The notes: a model not told the origin generated them from the letters alone. DNA of 64,000 nucleotides from Rhodococcus sp. 14-1411-2a (GCF_002259485.1 NZ_NPGA01000014.1:372001-436000), one strand, 5' to 3'; shown: positions 54,734-63,522, numbered from the stretch's first letter. A program made the numbers and translations.

Positions 54734-56185
54734 ATGGCGAACACACTGGCGTGGACGGCGAAGATATTCGACGGCGGATGGCTGGACGGCGGCGGTGGAA
54801 CCCTCGACGTGACGGCTCCTGCCGACGGGGCCCTCGTGGCCACCGTCGGTGCTGCGGACGTCGCGGACCTCGATCGAGCTGTCGCTAAAGCTGCACGTGC
54901 GCAGCAAGAATGGGCCGCCAAGCCCTACCCGGAGCGAGCATCGGTCATGACGAAGGCTGCAGCGATTCTCGAGCAGAACCCCGAGCGTCTGACGCGGTGG
55001 CTGATTCCCGAATCGGGATCCAGCCACGGCAAGGCAGGGGCCGAAGTCGGCTTGGTCCTTGCCGAACTGACCGAGGCGGCCACGTTGGCGTCCCAGCCCT
55101 ACGGGCAGGTCCTGCGCAGCGCGAAGTCCCGGTTCTCGGTAGGGCGATACGTTCCGATGGGCGTCATCGGCGTGATCAGTCCGTTCAACTTCCCGGCGGT
55201 ATTGTCGATGCGGTCGGTCGCGCCAGCTCTGGCCGTCGGCAATGCCGTAGTGCTCAAACCCGATCCACGAACTCCGATTTCGGGTGGGCTGGTCCTGGCC
55301 GAGATTCTCGCCGACGCCGGCCTGCCGGACGGTCTGTTGCACGTACTACCCTCGGGTGCCGACGTGGGAGCGGCGCTCGTCTCGCACCCCGACGTGCCGT
55401 GCATCTCCTTCACCGGATCCACCGCGGCCGGCCGCCGAATCGCGGAAGCCGCTGCGCCGTTGCTCAAGAAGGTCCACCTCGAGCTCGGCGGGAACAACGC
55501 ATTACTCGTGCTGCCCGATGCAGACATCGAGGCCGCCGCGTCGGCGGGTGCGTGGGGATCGTTCCTGCACCAGGGGCAGATCTGCATGGCGTCGGGTCGG
55601 CACCTCGTTCCCGAGCATCTCGCCGAGCAGTACACGGCGGAACTCGCGAAGATCGCCGCGCGCATCACCGTCGGAGATCCGACCGACCCGTCGAATGCGT
55701 TGGGGCCCATCATCGACGAGAACCAGCTCAAGCGAGTCGACAGCATCGTGCAGGCCACGGTGACGGCCGGTGCCGAACTGGCTGCAGGCGGAACCTTCGA
55801 CGGGCTCTACTACCGACCGACCGTGCTCGGTAACGTGCCGAAGGATTCACCCGCGTTCACCGAGGAGATATTCGGCCCGGTCGCACCCATCACCACGTAC
55901 CGCACCGTCGACGAGGCCATCGACATCGTCAATTCCTCGGAATACGGCCTGTCCGTTGCTGTTCTGACCTCGAACCCGTTCAAGGCCTACGAGCTGGCGG
56001 ACCGAATTCGTTCCGGTGCCGTGCACATCAACGATCAAACGATCGACGACGAGGCCGTTGCGCCGTTCGGTGGGGTCAAGGCATCGGGTTCCGGTGGACA
56101 CTTCGGCACCACCGTCAACCTCGAGACGTTCTGTGATCTGCAGTGGGTCACGATGCAGTCGGACATTCAGAAGTATCCCTTCTGA
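54734..56185 (+). CDS. Aldehyde dehydrogenase (benzaldehyde/vanillin dehydrogenase-like)
   Basis: A 483-residue NAD(P)+-dependent aldehyde dehydrogenase. Catalytic Cys284 lies in HQGQICMASG, the general-base Glu in HLELGGNNALL and the cofactor Asn in SPFNFPAVLSM; FTGSTAAGRRIA is the glycine-rich turn. The relatives with QICMA around the Cys oxidise aromatic aldehydes such as benzaldehyde, vanillin or salicylaldehyde. It follows the carotenoid-oxygenase gene by 39 bp, with AGGAC before the ATG, and would oxidise the aldehydes that enzyme releases. Confidence 0.9.
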   Translation: MANTLAWTAKIFDGGWLDGGGGTLDVTAPADGALVATVGAADVADLDRAVAKAARAQQEWAAKPYPERASVMTKAAAILEQNPERLTRWLIPESGSSHGKAGAEVGLVLAELTEAATLASQPYGQVLRSAKSRFSVGRYVPMGVIGVISPFNFPAVLSMRSVAPALAVGNAVVLKPDPRTPISGGLVLAEILADAGLPDGLLHVLPSGADVGAALVSHPDVPCISFTGSTAAGRRIAEAAAPLLKKVHLELGGNNALLVLPDADIEAAASAGAWGSFLHQGQICMASGRHLVPEHLAEQYTAELAKIAARITVGDPTDPSNALGPIIDENQLKRVDSIVQATVTAGAELAAGGTFDGLYYRPTVLGNVPKDSPAFTEEIFGPVAPITTYRTVDEAIDIVNSSEYGLSVAVLTSNPFKAYELADRIRSGAVHINDQTIDDEAVAPFGGVKASGSGGHFGTTVNLETFCDLQWVTMQSDIQKYPF

Positions 56186-56213
56186 ATTCACAGTGCTTCT
56201 GAACCTGCAGCGG

Positions 56214-56246
56214 CCCCGCATCGAGTGCGCTACTCGCGGTGCGGGG
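56214..56246. terminator. Bidirectional terminator hairpin
   Basis: CCCCGCA (56214-56220) with TGCGGGG (56240-56246), and inside it CGAGT with ACTCG, form a nested hairpin where the aldehyde dehydrogenase and the small membrane-protein gene converge; it overlaps the stop of the latter. Confidence 0.65.
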
Positions 56247-56541
56247 TTCGCTCACCGGTGTTCGGGTCGACGTCGAACAGCTGGTCGGTGTTGTCCGGGG
56301 CGTAGACGACGGTGTTCGTTTCGAGGGCTCGTCGTCGAGCGCCGTCGCGAATCGCGAGGAATCCGGCACCGAACAACACGATCACGGCGATTCCGGCGAC
56401 GATCGCCCAACCCTCGAAGCCGCCCGCCAATGCGGCGATCAGACCGCCTGCGGCGGCGATACCGGCGAAGATCAAGATGACGGCCAGCATGTTCTCGACA
56501 GCTCTGGCCCAGCTCGTTTTGGTAGGCCTTTTCTCGACCAT
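56230..56541 (-). CDS. Small membrane protein of unknown function
   Basis: A 103-residue protein with a basic N-terminus (VEKRPTKTSWARAVEN), two hydrophobic helices (about 20-41 and 46-64) joined by a short glycine-rich loop, a basic stop-transfer RDGARRRALE and an acidic cytoplasmic-type tail. AAGGA lies nine bases before the ATG. No family assigned; gene-like codon use and the ribosome-binding site support it. The neighbours do not suggest a role. Confidence 0.7.
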   Translation of the reverse strand: MVEKRPTKTSWARAVENMLAVILIFAGIAAAGGLIAALAGGFEGWAIVAGIAVIVLFGAGFLAIRDGARRRALETNTVVYAPDNTDQLFDVDPNTGERTPHRE

Positions 56542-56624
56542 AGGGGCAATTCCTTTCGATCAGCTCGGAGCGGGGGATACCCGAAAGCCGACCGATTAAG
56601 CCCCGCACTGCCCAGTGGCCGTCG

Positions 56625-57158
56625 TCACTGAGCCTTGCGCGCGCGGTATGCGGCAACGGCCGCTCGGTTCCCGCAGGTAGTGCTGCAGAACCGGCGGGAC
56701 CGGTTGCGCGAGAGGTCGAGGACCAGCCCGTTGCAGTCCGGATCCGCGCAGACGTCGAAGCGCGAGAGCTCGTCCGCTCGGATGACGTCGATCATGGACA
56801 TCGCGGTCTCGACGACGATGCGGGTCGCGAGCGGACTGTCGTCGGCGACGGCATGGATGTGCCAGTCGAGATCTCCGTGACGAACCAGTCTGGGCAGGGC
56901 CGAGGATTCGGCGAGCAGACGGTTCACCTCGACCACGGCGTCGTCTCGGCTGCTGGTGAGCAGCGCGCGCAGGGTCGGGCGCAGTGCTCTCACGGCCTCG
57001 AGCTCGGCGTCGTCGCCGTCGAAGCGGCCGGAGTAGCCCTGTTCGGTGAAGAACTCGGCGAGCTGCTCTCGGGTGGTCAGCGTGTCCGGCTCCTCGGCGG
57101 AATTGATCAACGCCACGGCCGCCAACAGTGACAGTTCCGCGTCATGAGCAAAAAGCAT
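56625..57158 (-). CDS. CGNR zinc-finger (ABATE-type) regulator
   Basis: A 177-residue protein. The first 130 residues are the helical ABATE/stress-induced ligand-binding-like domain; the C-terminus is a CGNR zinc finger with Cys at CADPDC and FCSTTCGNR, preceded by SRNRSRR. The combination is typical of putative actinobacterial transcription regulators. It is divergent from the DMT transporter with only 39 bp between the two ATGs, so it probably regulates that gene. Ligand unknown. Confidence 0.88.
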   Translation of the reverse strand: MLFAHDAELSLLAAVALINSAEEPDTLTTREQLAEFFTEQGYSGRFDGDDAELEAVRALRPTLRALLTSSRDDAVVEVNRLLAESSALPRLVRHGDLDWHIHAVADDSPLATRIVVETAMSMIDVIRADELSRFDVCADPDCNGLVLDLSRNRSRRFCSTTCGNRAAVAAYRARKAQ

Positions 57159-57159
57159 G

Positions 57160-57189
57160 TTGACACCTTACCAAGTCGGTCCCTACTGT
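57160..57189 (+). promoter_or_regulatory. Promoter of the DMT transporter, leaderless transcript likely
   Basis: Perfect -35 TTGACA (57160-57165), 18-bp spacer and -10 TACTGT (57184-57189). The predicted start falls at or within two bases of the ATG at 57198, so the message would have no leader. The -35 begins two bases from the start codon of the divergent CGNR gene. Confidence 0.7.
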
Positions 57190-57197
57190 CACATGTC

Positions 57198-58199
57198 ATG
57201 ACGGCTTACACTCATGACGCGAATGCGGATCTCGCGGCCACCCACGATGCTGCCGCGCGGTCGCGTCGACTCTCGGGACTCGGTTTCGCGCTGCTCTCCG
57301 CGGCGTCCTTCGGGCTTTCCGGCTCACTCGCCACGGGCCTGCTCGACGCAGGCTGGACGGCCGGGGCCGCGGTGACCGCGCGAATTCTGCTCGCCGCAGC
57401 CGTCCTGCTGATTCCGTCGATCCTCGCGTTGCGCGGGCGGTGGAACCTGCTGGCGAAGAACTGGAAGCTGCTCCTCGCCTACGGTGCCTTCGCGGTGGCA
57501 GGGTGTCAGCTCGCCTTCTTCAACGCCGTCGGACGCATGGAGGTGGGTGTCGCGCTGCTGATCGAGTTCACCTCGCCTGTGGCCGTCATCGGGTGGATGT
57601 GGTTCCGGCACCAGCAGCGTCCCGGTCGCCTGACCGTGGTGGGCGCACTGCTGGCCGCAATGGGTCTGGTGCTCGTGCTCGATCTGATCTCCGGTGCGGA
57701 CGTGGACTCGGTCGGCGTGCTGTGGGCGCTGGGCTCGATGGTCGGTGCGGCCGTGTACTGGGTGCTGTCGGCGGACGAGAGCAACGGCCTCCCGCCGATC
57801 GTGCTCGCCGGAGCCGGTCTGCTGACGGGTGGGCTCATCCTGCTGGTCGCCGGTCTCATCGGGATCGTCCCGTTCGCTGCTCCGCTCACCGACGTCACCT
57901 TCGTCGATGCGGTCGTTCCGTGGTGGGTGCCGATCATCGGCCTCGGTGTCGTGACCGCCGCGCTGGCCTACGTTCTCGGCATCGCGGCGGGCCGACGCCT
58001 CGGGTCGCGGTTGGCGTCGTTCATGGGTCTGATGGAGGTCGTTGCGGCCTTGGTGTTCGCGTGGCTGCTGCTCGGGCAGGCACCGGCACCGGTCCAATTG
58101 GCCGGTGGCGCACTGGTTCTGCTCGGCGTGGTCGTCGTCAAATCAGGAGAACGCGCCACTGCGGAGGAGCCGGTGGAGCCGTTGCAGAGTAGGCCGTGA
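57198..58199 (+). CDS. DMT superfamily transporter (EamA family)
   Basis: A 333-residue exporter with about ten membrane helices in two EamA repeats. FALLSAASFGLSGSLATGLL is the first helix, AFFNAVGRMEVGVALLIEFTSPVAV contains the conserved EFTSP loop (split at the helix end), and ASFMGLMEVVAALVFAWLLLG closes the second repeat. RhtA-type members export amino acids or related metabolites. ATG 57198 is chosen because the promoter leaves no room for the longer frame from 57144. Divergent from the CGNR regulator. Confidence 0.87.
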   Translation: MTAYTHDANADLAATHDAAARSRRLSGLGFALLSAASFGLSGSLATGLLDAGWTAGAAVTARILLAAAVLLIPSILALRGRWNLLAKNWKLLLAYGAFAVAGCQLAFFNAVGRMEVGVALLIEFTSPVAVIGWMWFRHQQRPGRLTVVGALLAAMGLVLVLDLISGADVDSVGVLWALGSMVGAAVYWVLSADESNGLPPIVLAGAGLLTGGLILLVAGLIGIVPFAAPLTDVTFVDAVVPWWVPIIGLGVVTAALAYVLGIAAGRRLGSRLASFMGLMEVVAALVFAWLLLGQAPAPVQLAGGALVLLGVVVVKSGERATAEEPVEPLQSRP

Positions 58200-58222
58200 G
58201 CCTGTAGGTCCTACATCGCAGC

Positions 58223-58867
58223 TCAGCTGTCGACGCGTCCGAACACCACGGCGGCGAGGATGGTGTGGGCGCTGGCGATCACCGAGTCCAGCGGTTCGCG
58301 TTCGGGAGAGAGCAGCCATTGTTGGGCGATGGTGAGAACCGCGCCCACCAGGCCCATCGCCAGTGTTCGGCGGTTGGGCCCGGCGAGCCCGCGGCTGGAT
58401 CCGGCGGCCTCGGCCACCTGTAGCACCGTCTCGGAGAACGAGGTCGTCGTCTTGCGGTAGAGCGCGTCGACGGTGGGCGAGACTCCGAGAATCTCGACGA
58501 AGGCGATGCGCGCGGATTCAGGATTCTCGGCGACGAACGTGAAGAAGCCGGTGAGAGCGCCACGGAGAACCTGTTCGGTGGAGTCGGCCTCGGCCTGCGC
58601 ACCGGCCAGGATGTTCTCGCGCATGGCGTCGGTCGCTCGGCCGTAGGCGGCCATGAGCAAGTCCTCGCTGTTGGAGAAGGACTCGTAGAAGTAGCGCTTG
58701 GTCAGCCCGGCCTCGCTGCACACCTTCTCGACGGTTGCCGTCCGGTAGCCGGTGGTGCCGAAGACCTTCACGGCGGCGTCGAGCAGGCGAATTCGACGCT
58801 CCTGCTGCCGCTGCTGCGGGTCGGCGCCTCGGTAGGTACGGCCGGGTTCGCTGTGATGGGTAGTCAC
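58223..58867 (-). CDS. TetR family transcriptional regulator
   Basis: A 214-residue repressor. The N-terminal three-helix DNA-binding domain is clear (IRLLDAAVKVFGTTGYRTATV, then KVCSEAGLTKRYFYESFSNS), preceded by a basic QQRQQERR. The remainder is a helical TetR_C ligand domain. GTG 58867 is used; a longer frame runs into the divergent promoter. It faces the SDR-BVMO operon across 73 bp and probably represses it. Confidence 0.88.
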   Translation of the reverse strand: MTTHHSEPGRTYRGADPQQRQQERRIRLLDAAVKVFGTTGYRTATVEKVCSEAGLTKRYFYESFSNSEDLLMAAYGRATDAMRENILAGAQAEADSTEQVLRGALTGFFTFVAENPESARIAFVEILGVSPTVDALYRKTTTSFSETVLQVAEAAGSSRGLAGPNRRTLAMGLVGAVLTIAQQWLLSPEREPLDSVIASAHTILAAVVFGRVDS

Positions 58868-58875
58868 AGACAGAT

Positions 58876-58904
58876 CTTGACACCGCTCGGTATCAGATGC
58901 AAAG
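58876..58904 (+). promoter_or_regulatory. Possible promoter of the SDR-BVMO operon
   Basis: TTGACA at 58876 with a 17-bp spacer to CAAAGT. The -35 is perfect, the -10 poor. No clean TetR palindrome could be picked out in this gap. Confidence 0.4.
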
Positions 58905-58940
58905 TGTTCGCAGACAAGCATTCCGATCGAGGGGGAGCAG

Positions 58941-59807
58941 ATGGCGGCGTCGACGCTGCGGAACAAGGTCGTTCTGATCACCGGAGCGGCACGGGGAATC
59001 GGTGCCGCAACGGCACGTGCGCTGGCGGGCCGAGGTGCCCAGCTGGTTCTCGTCGACGTCGACGAGGCACCCCTCCTGGAACTCGCAACCCAGCTGAAAG
59101 CAGCGGCATTCGTTGCCGACGTGCGGAATCTCGACGACATGCAGCGCGCCGTCGACGGGGGAATCGAGGCGTACGGCGGCATCGATCTGGTGCTGGCGAA
59201 CGCAGGCATCGCCAGCTACGGATCGATCATGCAGGTCGATCCCGCCACGTTCCAACGCGTCATGGACATCAACGTGATGGGCGTGTTCAACACCGTCCGC
59301 GCGGCCTTGCCGTCGCTCATCGAGCGCAACGGCTACGTACTCGTCGTCTCCTCGCTCGCGGCGTTCACCCCGTGCCCCGGCCTGGCCGCGTACAACGCCA
59401 GTAAGGCTGCGGCAGAACACTTTGCGAACGCCCTCCGGCTCGAGGTCAACTATCGAGGTGTCGATGTCGGCTCCGCGCACATGGCATGGATCGACACACC
59501 GATGGTGCAGGACGCCAAGTCCGATCTCACCGCATTCCAGGATCTGCTCGCGGTGCTGCCCGGCCCGCTGGGTAAGACGATGACCGTCGAGCAGTGCGTC
59601 GACGCGTTCGTCGACGGCCTGGCCAAGCGCAAGCGGCGCGTCTACGTGCCGCGGTGGGTGGGCGCAGCGTCGTGGTTCAAGGCCGTCATCACCTCGCGGG
59701 TCGGTGATCGCAGCATGCTCGAGCACGTGCCGACCATCCTGCCGAAGATGGACGAAGAAGTAGCCCGCCTCGGCAGGTCCGAGAGCGCTCGCAACAAGAC
59801 CAGCTGA
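58941..59807 (+). CDS. Short-chain dehydrogenase/reductase (SDR)
   Basis: A 288-residue classical SDR. NAD(P) loop TGAARGIGAAT (residues about 14-24), NNAG-equivalent LANAGIAS, catalytic Ser in VVSSLAAF and the active-site YNASK. The C-terminal part is extended, as in the SadH-like SDRs found in mycobacterial monooxygenase operons. RBS GAGGGGG lies before the ATG. It is 26 bp upstream of the BVMO; it could oxidise an alcohol to the ketone used by that enzyme. Confidence 0.9.
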   Translation: MAASTLRNKVVLITGAARGIGAATARALAGRGAQLVLVDVDEAPLLELATQLKAAAFVADVRNLDDMQRAVDGGIEAYGGIDLVLANAGIASYGSIMQVDPATFQRVMDINVMGVFNTVRAALPSLIERNGYVLVVSSLAAFTPCPGLAAYNASKAAAEHFANALRLEVNYRGVDVGSAHMAWIDTPMVQDAKSDLTAFQDLLAVLPGPLGKTMTVEQCVDAFVDGLAKRKRRVYVPRWVGAASWFKAVITSRVGDRSMLEHVPTILPKMDEEVARLGRSESARNKTS

Positions 59808-59833
59808 CACCGGACATCGAAGGAATCGCTGAC

Positions 59834-61324
59834 ATGACTGCCGTACTGCCCTCTCCCGAGGTCGACGTTCTCATCATCGGTGCCGGCCTGTCCGGGATCG
59901 GGGCCGCGCGCCACCTCGGGCACGATCTGCCCGGTAAGACCTACGCCATCCTCGAAAGTCGCGGCGCGATCGGGGGAACGTGGGATCTGTTCCGCTACCC
60001 CGGGATTCGCTCCGACTCCGACATGTACACCCTCGGATACAGCTTCAAGCCGTGGATGGGTGAGAAATCCATCGCCGACGGCACCGACATCCGCAACTAC
60101 ATCGTCGACACCGCGCAGGAAGCGGGTGTCGACAAGCACATCCGGTTCCATCACAAGGTCGTCGCGCTCGAGTGGTCGTCCGAACAGCAGTTCTGGACGG
60201 TGACCGCGCACCGTACCGATACCGACGAAACAGTCACGATCACCGCGTCGTTCGTGTTCTCCTGCAGTGGCTACTACAACTACGACAAGGGATTCACCCC
60301 CGAGTTCGCCGGGCAGGAGAATTTCGGCGGCCAGGTGATCCACCCGCAGCACTGGCCCGAGGATCTGGACTACTCCGGCAAGAAGATCGTCGTGATCGGT
60401 AGCGGTGCAACGGCAATCACGTTGGCTCCCAACCTGGCTCGCGACGCCGAGCACGTCACGCTGCTGCAGCGCTCGCCCAGCTACGTCCTCTCGCTTCCGT
60501 CACAGGATCCGATTGCGCAGACGCTACGTAAGCGGCTGCCGAAGAAGTTGGCGTACAGCGTCACTCGGCTCAAGAACGTGTCGATGGCCATGTTGATCTA
60601 CACGCTGAGCCAGAAGTACCCGGAGTTCATGAAGAAGCGGATCCGGACGATGCAGGAGGGGTGGTTGCCGAAGGGATACGACCTCGACACCCACTTCACC
60701 CCGTCCTACAACCCGTGGGATCAGCGCCTGTGCCTGGTGCCCGACAACGATCTGTTCCGTTCGATTCGCAAGGACGAAGTCTCGATCGTCACCGATCACA
60801 TCGACACGTTCACCGAGACCGGCCTGAAGCTGAAGTCGGGCCAGCACCTCGACGCCGATATCGTCGTCACCGCAACGGGATTGAACCTTTCCGCTCTCGG
60901 CGGTGCGCAGTTCCGGGTCGACGGCAAGGATGTCGACCTGCCCAGCACCATGGCCTACAAGGGTATGATGCTCACCGGTATCCCCAACTTCGCCTTCGTC
61001 GTCGGTTACACCAACGCCTCGTGGACGCTCAAGGCCGACATGGTCTCGAACTATGTGATGCGACTGCTGGCGCACATGGACGAGAAGGGCTACAGCACAG
61101 TCGAGCTCGAACGCGACCCGTCGATCGGCGAGGAACCGTTCCTCGATTTCGCGGCGGGGTACGTGCTGCGGGCGGTGGACAACTTCCCGAGACAGGGCAG
61201 CGAGACCCCGTGGAAGCTGCGCATGAACTACTTCCGCGACCTGCCGGTGCTGCGCTACGGCAAGGTGGTGGACAAGGCCATGAAGTTCGGTCGTCCCCGG
61301 TCCAAGGTCTCCGTCGGATCCTGA
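59834..61324 (+). CDS. EthA-like Baeyer-Villiger monooxygenase
   Basis: A 496-residue flavin monooxygenase. FAD loop IIGAGLSGIGAARHL (about 14-28), the run GGTWDLFRYPGIRSDSDMYT as in EthA, the BVMO fingerprint FGGQVIHPQHWP (FxGxxxHxxxWP, near 164) and a second dinucleotide loop VIGSGATAIT. It inserts oxygen next to ketones; EthA homologues also oxidise thioamide prodrugs. Cotranscribed with the SDR and controlled by the TetR gene by position. Confidence 0.92.
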   Translation: MTAVLPSPEVDVLIIGAGLSGIGAARHLGHDLPGKTYAILESRGAIGGTWDLFRYPGIRSDSDMYTLGYSFKPWMGEKSIADGTDIRNYIVDTAQEAGVDKHIRFHHKVVALEWSSEQQFWTVTAHRTDTDETVTITASFVFSCSGYYNYDKGFTPEFAGQENFGGQVIHPQHWPEDLDYSGKKIVVIGSGATAITLAPNLARDAEHVTLLQRSPSYVLSLPSQDPIAQTLRKRLPKKLAYSVTRLKNVSMAMLIYTLSQKYPEFMKKRIRTMQEGWLPKGYDLDTHFTPSYNPWDQRLCLVPDNDLFRSIRKDEVSIVTDHIDTFTETGLKLKSGQHLDADIVVTATGLNLSALGGAQFRVDGKDVDLPSTMAYKGMMLTGIPNFAFVVGYTNASWTLKADMVSNYVMRLLAHMDEKGYSTVELERDPSIGEEPFLDFAAGYVLRAVDNFPRQGSETPWKLRMNYFRDLPVLRYGKVVDKAMKFGRPRSKVSVGS

Positions 61325-61363
61325 CGGGAATTGTTCGGGGTCGGGCGTGCGTTGGTTCCGAGT

Positions 61364-62023
61364 ATGAAAATTGGAATCATCGGAAGCGGATTCATCGGCG
61401 GTACTCTCGTCCGTCGCCTGACGGCACTCGGTCACGAGGTTCGGTTCTCCAACTCACGTGACCCGGAGACCCTGGCAGACCTGGCGGCGGACACCGGGGC
61501 GACGGCAGTGTGGGCCGCCGACGCGGCTCAGGACGCAGACCTGGTGATTCTGAGCATTCCGCAGAAGAACGTGCCGGATCTGGCACCGGGAATTGCCGGT
61601 GCCCGTAAGCCCGGGGCACCGATCATCGAGACCAACAACTACTACCCGCAGCAGCGGGACGGGTTGATCGAGGAGATCGAGGGTGGGACACCCGAAAATG
61701 TGTGGGTGTCTCAGCAACTCGGCGAGCCGGTGATCAAGGCGTTCAACGGAATCTACTGGAAGCACCTGTTGGAAAAGGGTGTGCCCAGCGGTACCAGCGG
61801 TCGTATCGCACTGCCGATCGCAGGCGACGACGAGGATTCCAAGAAGCTCGTGTTCTCGGTGATCGACGAGCTCGGATTCGACCCCGTCGACGGCGGCACC
61901 CTCGCCCAGTCGTGGCGTCAGCAGCCGGGAACGCCCTCGTACGGCAAGGACTTCGGAGTCGACGCCCTCGTCGAGGCGCTGGGGCAGGCGACCGAAGAAC
62001 GCAGTGCGGAGTGGAAGGCCTGA
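61364..62023 (+). CDS. F420/NADP-oxidoreductase-like Rossmann protein
   Basis: A 219-residue protein of the NADPH-dependent F420 reductase/coenzyme-binding family. It starts MKIGIIGSGFIGGTLVRRL with the GxGxxG loop and has SNSRDPETL, which sets NADP preference, then LVILSIPQKNVPDL. It lacks obvious F420 residues. ATG 61364 is 39 bp after the BVMO; a longer frame is possible but the Rossmann strand starts here. It may supply reducing equivalents, or simply be a neighbour. Confidence 0.85.
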   Translation: MKIGIIGSGFIGGTLVRRLTALGHEVRFSNSRDPETLADLAADTGATAVWAADAAQDADLVILSIPQKNVPDLAPGIAGARKPGAPIIETNNYYPQQRDGLIEEIEGGTPENVWVSQQLGEPVIKAFNGIYWKHLLEKGVPSGTSGRIALPIAGDDEDSKKLVFSVIDELGFDPVDGGTLAQSWRQQPGTPSYGKDFGVDALVEALGQATEERSAEWKA

Positions 62024-62054
62024 GCTCGGTTCCTCCTGCTACCTGACGCGGCAG

Positions 62055-62336
62055 CTACTTGACGCGGCCCTCGCGGAGAGTGCGCTCCGCGAGGTCGCGT
62101 AGTGGTCCGGTCAGGTTCGAATCGCCGACGCGGCACGAGTGCTCACCCACCGACACGTTCCAGACGAACGTGTCGCGGGCATTCGAGTCGGCCGAGTCGG
62201 TGGCCTGCTGATCGGCGATGTACGGCTGCGCGGCCTCGACCAACGACTGCCATTCCGGCTCGTCGGTCTCGACTACTCCGCGCTTGGACATGCCGGCGAC
62301 ACCGCCGGTTCGCAGTACCTCGATGCGCAGGCTCAT
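62055..62336 (-). CDS. Emfourin/protealysin inhibitor family protein
   Basis: A 93-residue small protein. It starts MSLRIEVLRTGGVAGMSKRG and ends with a basic PLRDLAERTLREGRVK, typical of emfourins, small proteins that inhibit M4 metallopeptidases (protealysin-like). The ATG at 62336 has GAGGG seven bases upstream and lies 10 bp after the stop of the M4 peptidase gene, its target. Without a signal peptide it would protect the cytoplasm from the peptidase. Confidence 0.82.
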   Translation of the reverse strand: MSLRIEVLRTGGVAGMSKRGVVETDEPEWQSLVEAAQPYIADQQATDSADSNARDTFVWNVSVGEHSCRVGDSNLTGPLRDLAERTLREGRVK

Positions 62337-62346
62337 TTGCCCTCGA

Positions 62347-63435
62347 TCACACCCGATCGTCGCTCGGCTTCGGTATGGACTCGATCCCTGTTGTCCGAAC
62401 TCCCACGGTAGACCACCCGGTCGACACAGCCTCGGCAACGTCGGAACCGGCTCCGTACCGCTTGTTCGCCGCGGCGAGCGTGGCGGCCGCGAAGCCGGCG
62501 AAATCGACCGTAGGAGACAGTCCGCCGACCGTCATCGTGTCGAACCACACCTGCCCGACGCGATCCCAGGCCGGACCGCCCAGCGTGGTGGCGGCGACGG
62601 CGAACGCGCGGTTCGGGATACCCGAATTGATGTGCACACCGCCCTCGTCCTCGGTGGTGACGACGAAATCGTCCATGCTGGCCGGCTGCGGATCCTTACC
62701 GAGCACGTCGTCGTCGTACGCGGTGCCGGGCTCGAGCAGAGAACGCAACGCTTTCCCCTGAACGGCCGGAAGGAACAGCCCTTCGCCGATCAGCCAGGAC
62801 GCGTCCTCGGCGTTCTGCCCGGCGGTGTACTGCTCGACCAGTGCGCCGAACACATCGGAGATCGACTCGTTCAGCGCGCCGGCCTGGTCCTTGTATTCGA
62901 GCGGGGTGGTGTACTGCGTGAACCCGTGCGCGAGTTCGTGTGCGATGACGCCGAGCGAGACGGTGAATCGAGCGAACACCTCGCCGTCACCGTCGCCGAA
63001 CACCATGCGCGAGCCGTCCCAGAACGCGTTGTCGTAGTCCTGCCCGTAGTGCACCGTCGCGTCGAGGGGCAGGCCGCTGCCGTCGAGACTCGAGTAGCCG
63101 TAGACCTCGTCGAAGAATGCGTACGTGGCCCCGAGACCGTCGTACGCTTCGTCGGTCGCAGCGTCGCCGGTTGCTTCCTCGCCCTCGGCGCGCACCTGCT
63201 GGCCGGGGAGATCCCTGGTGGACTTCGCGTCGGAGATCGTGCGTTCGAGCGTGCCGCCGGTGCGCGGAGCGATGGCGGTGCGCGCCTGCACCACCTCGCG
63301 TCCCGCACGCATTTCACGATCGGCGAGCAGTGTGGCGCGAGCGCCCGCACCCTGGAGCCTTTCGAGCAGGAACGGTGGAACAACCCCGTGGAAGTGCTGG
63401 CTGCGCGATGATCCGGAATCGAGAACTGACGTCAT
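62347..63435 (-). CDS. M4 family (protealysin-like) metallopeptidase
   Basis: A 362-residue thermolysin-family zinc protease. The zinc motif HELAH has His166, Glu167 and His170, the third ligand Glu190 is in GALNESISDVFG, and the transition-state His is in GGVHINSGIPNRAF near 265. The N-terminal 60 residues form a short propeptide (SSRSQHFHGVVPPFLLERL) with no signal peptide, as in protealysins rather than secreted thermolysins. GGGGG before ATG 63435 serves as ribosome-binding site. Partner of the emfourin gene downstream. Confidence 0.92.
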   Translation of the reverse strand: MTSVLDSGSSRSQHFHGVVPPFLLERLQGAGARATLLADREMRAGREVVQARTAIAPRTGGTLERTISDAKSTRDLPGQQVRAEGEEATGDAATDEAYDGLGATYAFFDEVYGYSSLDGSGLPLDATVHYGQDYDNAFWDGSRMVFGDGDGEVFARFTVSLGVIAHELAHGFTQYTTPLEYKDQAGALNESISDVFGALVEQYTAGQNAEDASWLIGEGLFLPAVQGKALRSLLEPGTAYDDDVLGKDPQPASMDDFVVTTEDEGGVHINSGIPNRAFAVAATTLGGPAWDRVGQVWFDTMTVGGLSPTVDFAGFAAATLAAANKRYGAGSDVAEAVSTGWSTVGVRTTGIESIPKPSDDRV

Positions 63436-63522
63436 ACTCGGTGACCCCCTAGGTCCGTGGCATGTGCGGTGATGGTTTCAGTGTGCCCGAGGGCACCGAC
63501 ACAGTCGGTCTCGTCGGTGAGA

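Noticed and set aside
53165-55342. Long frame opposite the carotenoid oxygenase and aldehyde dehydrogenase genes (725 codons)
   Set aside because: It spans two real genes and the gap between them on the other strand; no domain recognised.
46698-56185. Carotenoid biosynthesis cluster
   Set aside because: No phytoene synthase, desaturase or cyclase; neighbours are aromatic-degradation enzymes, so the oxygenase is unlikely to belong to carotenoid synthesis.
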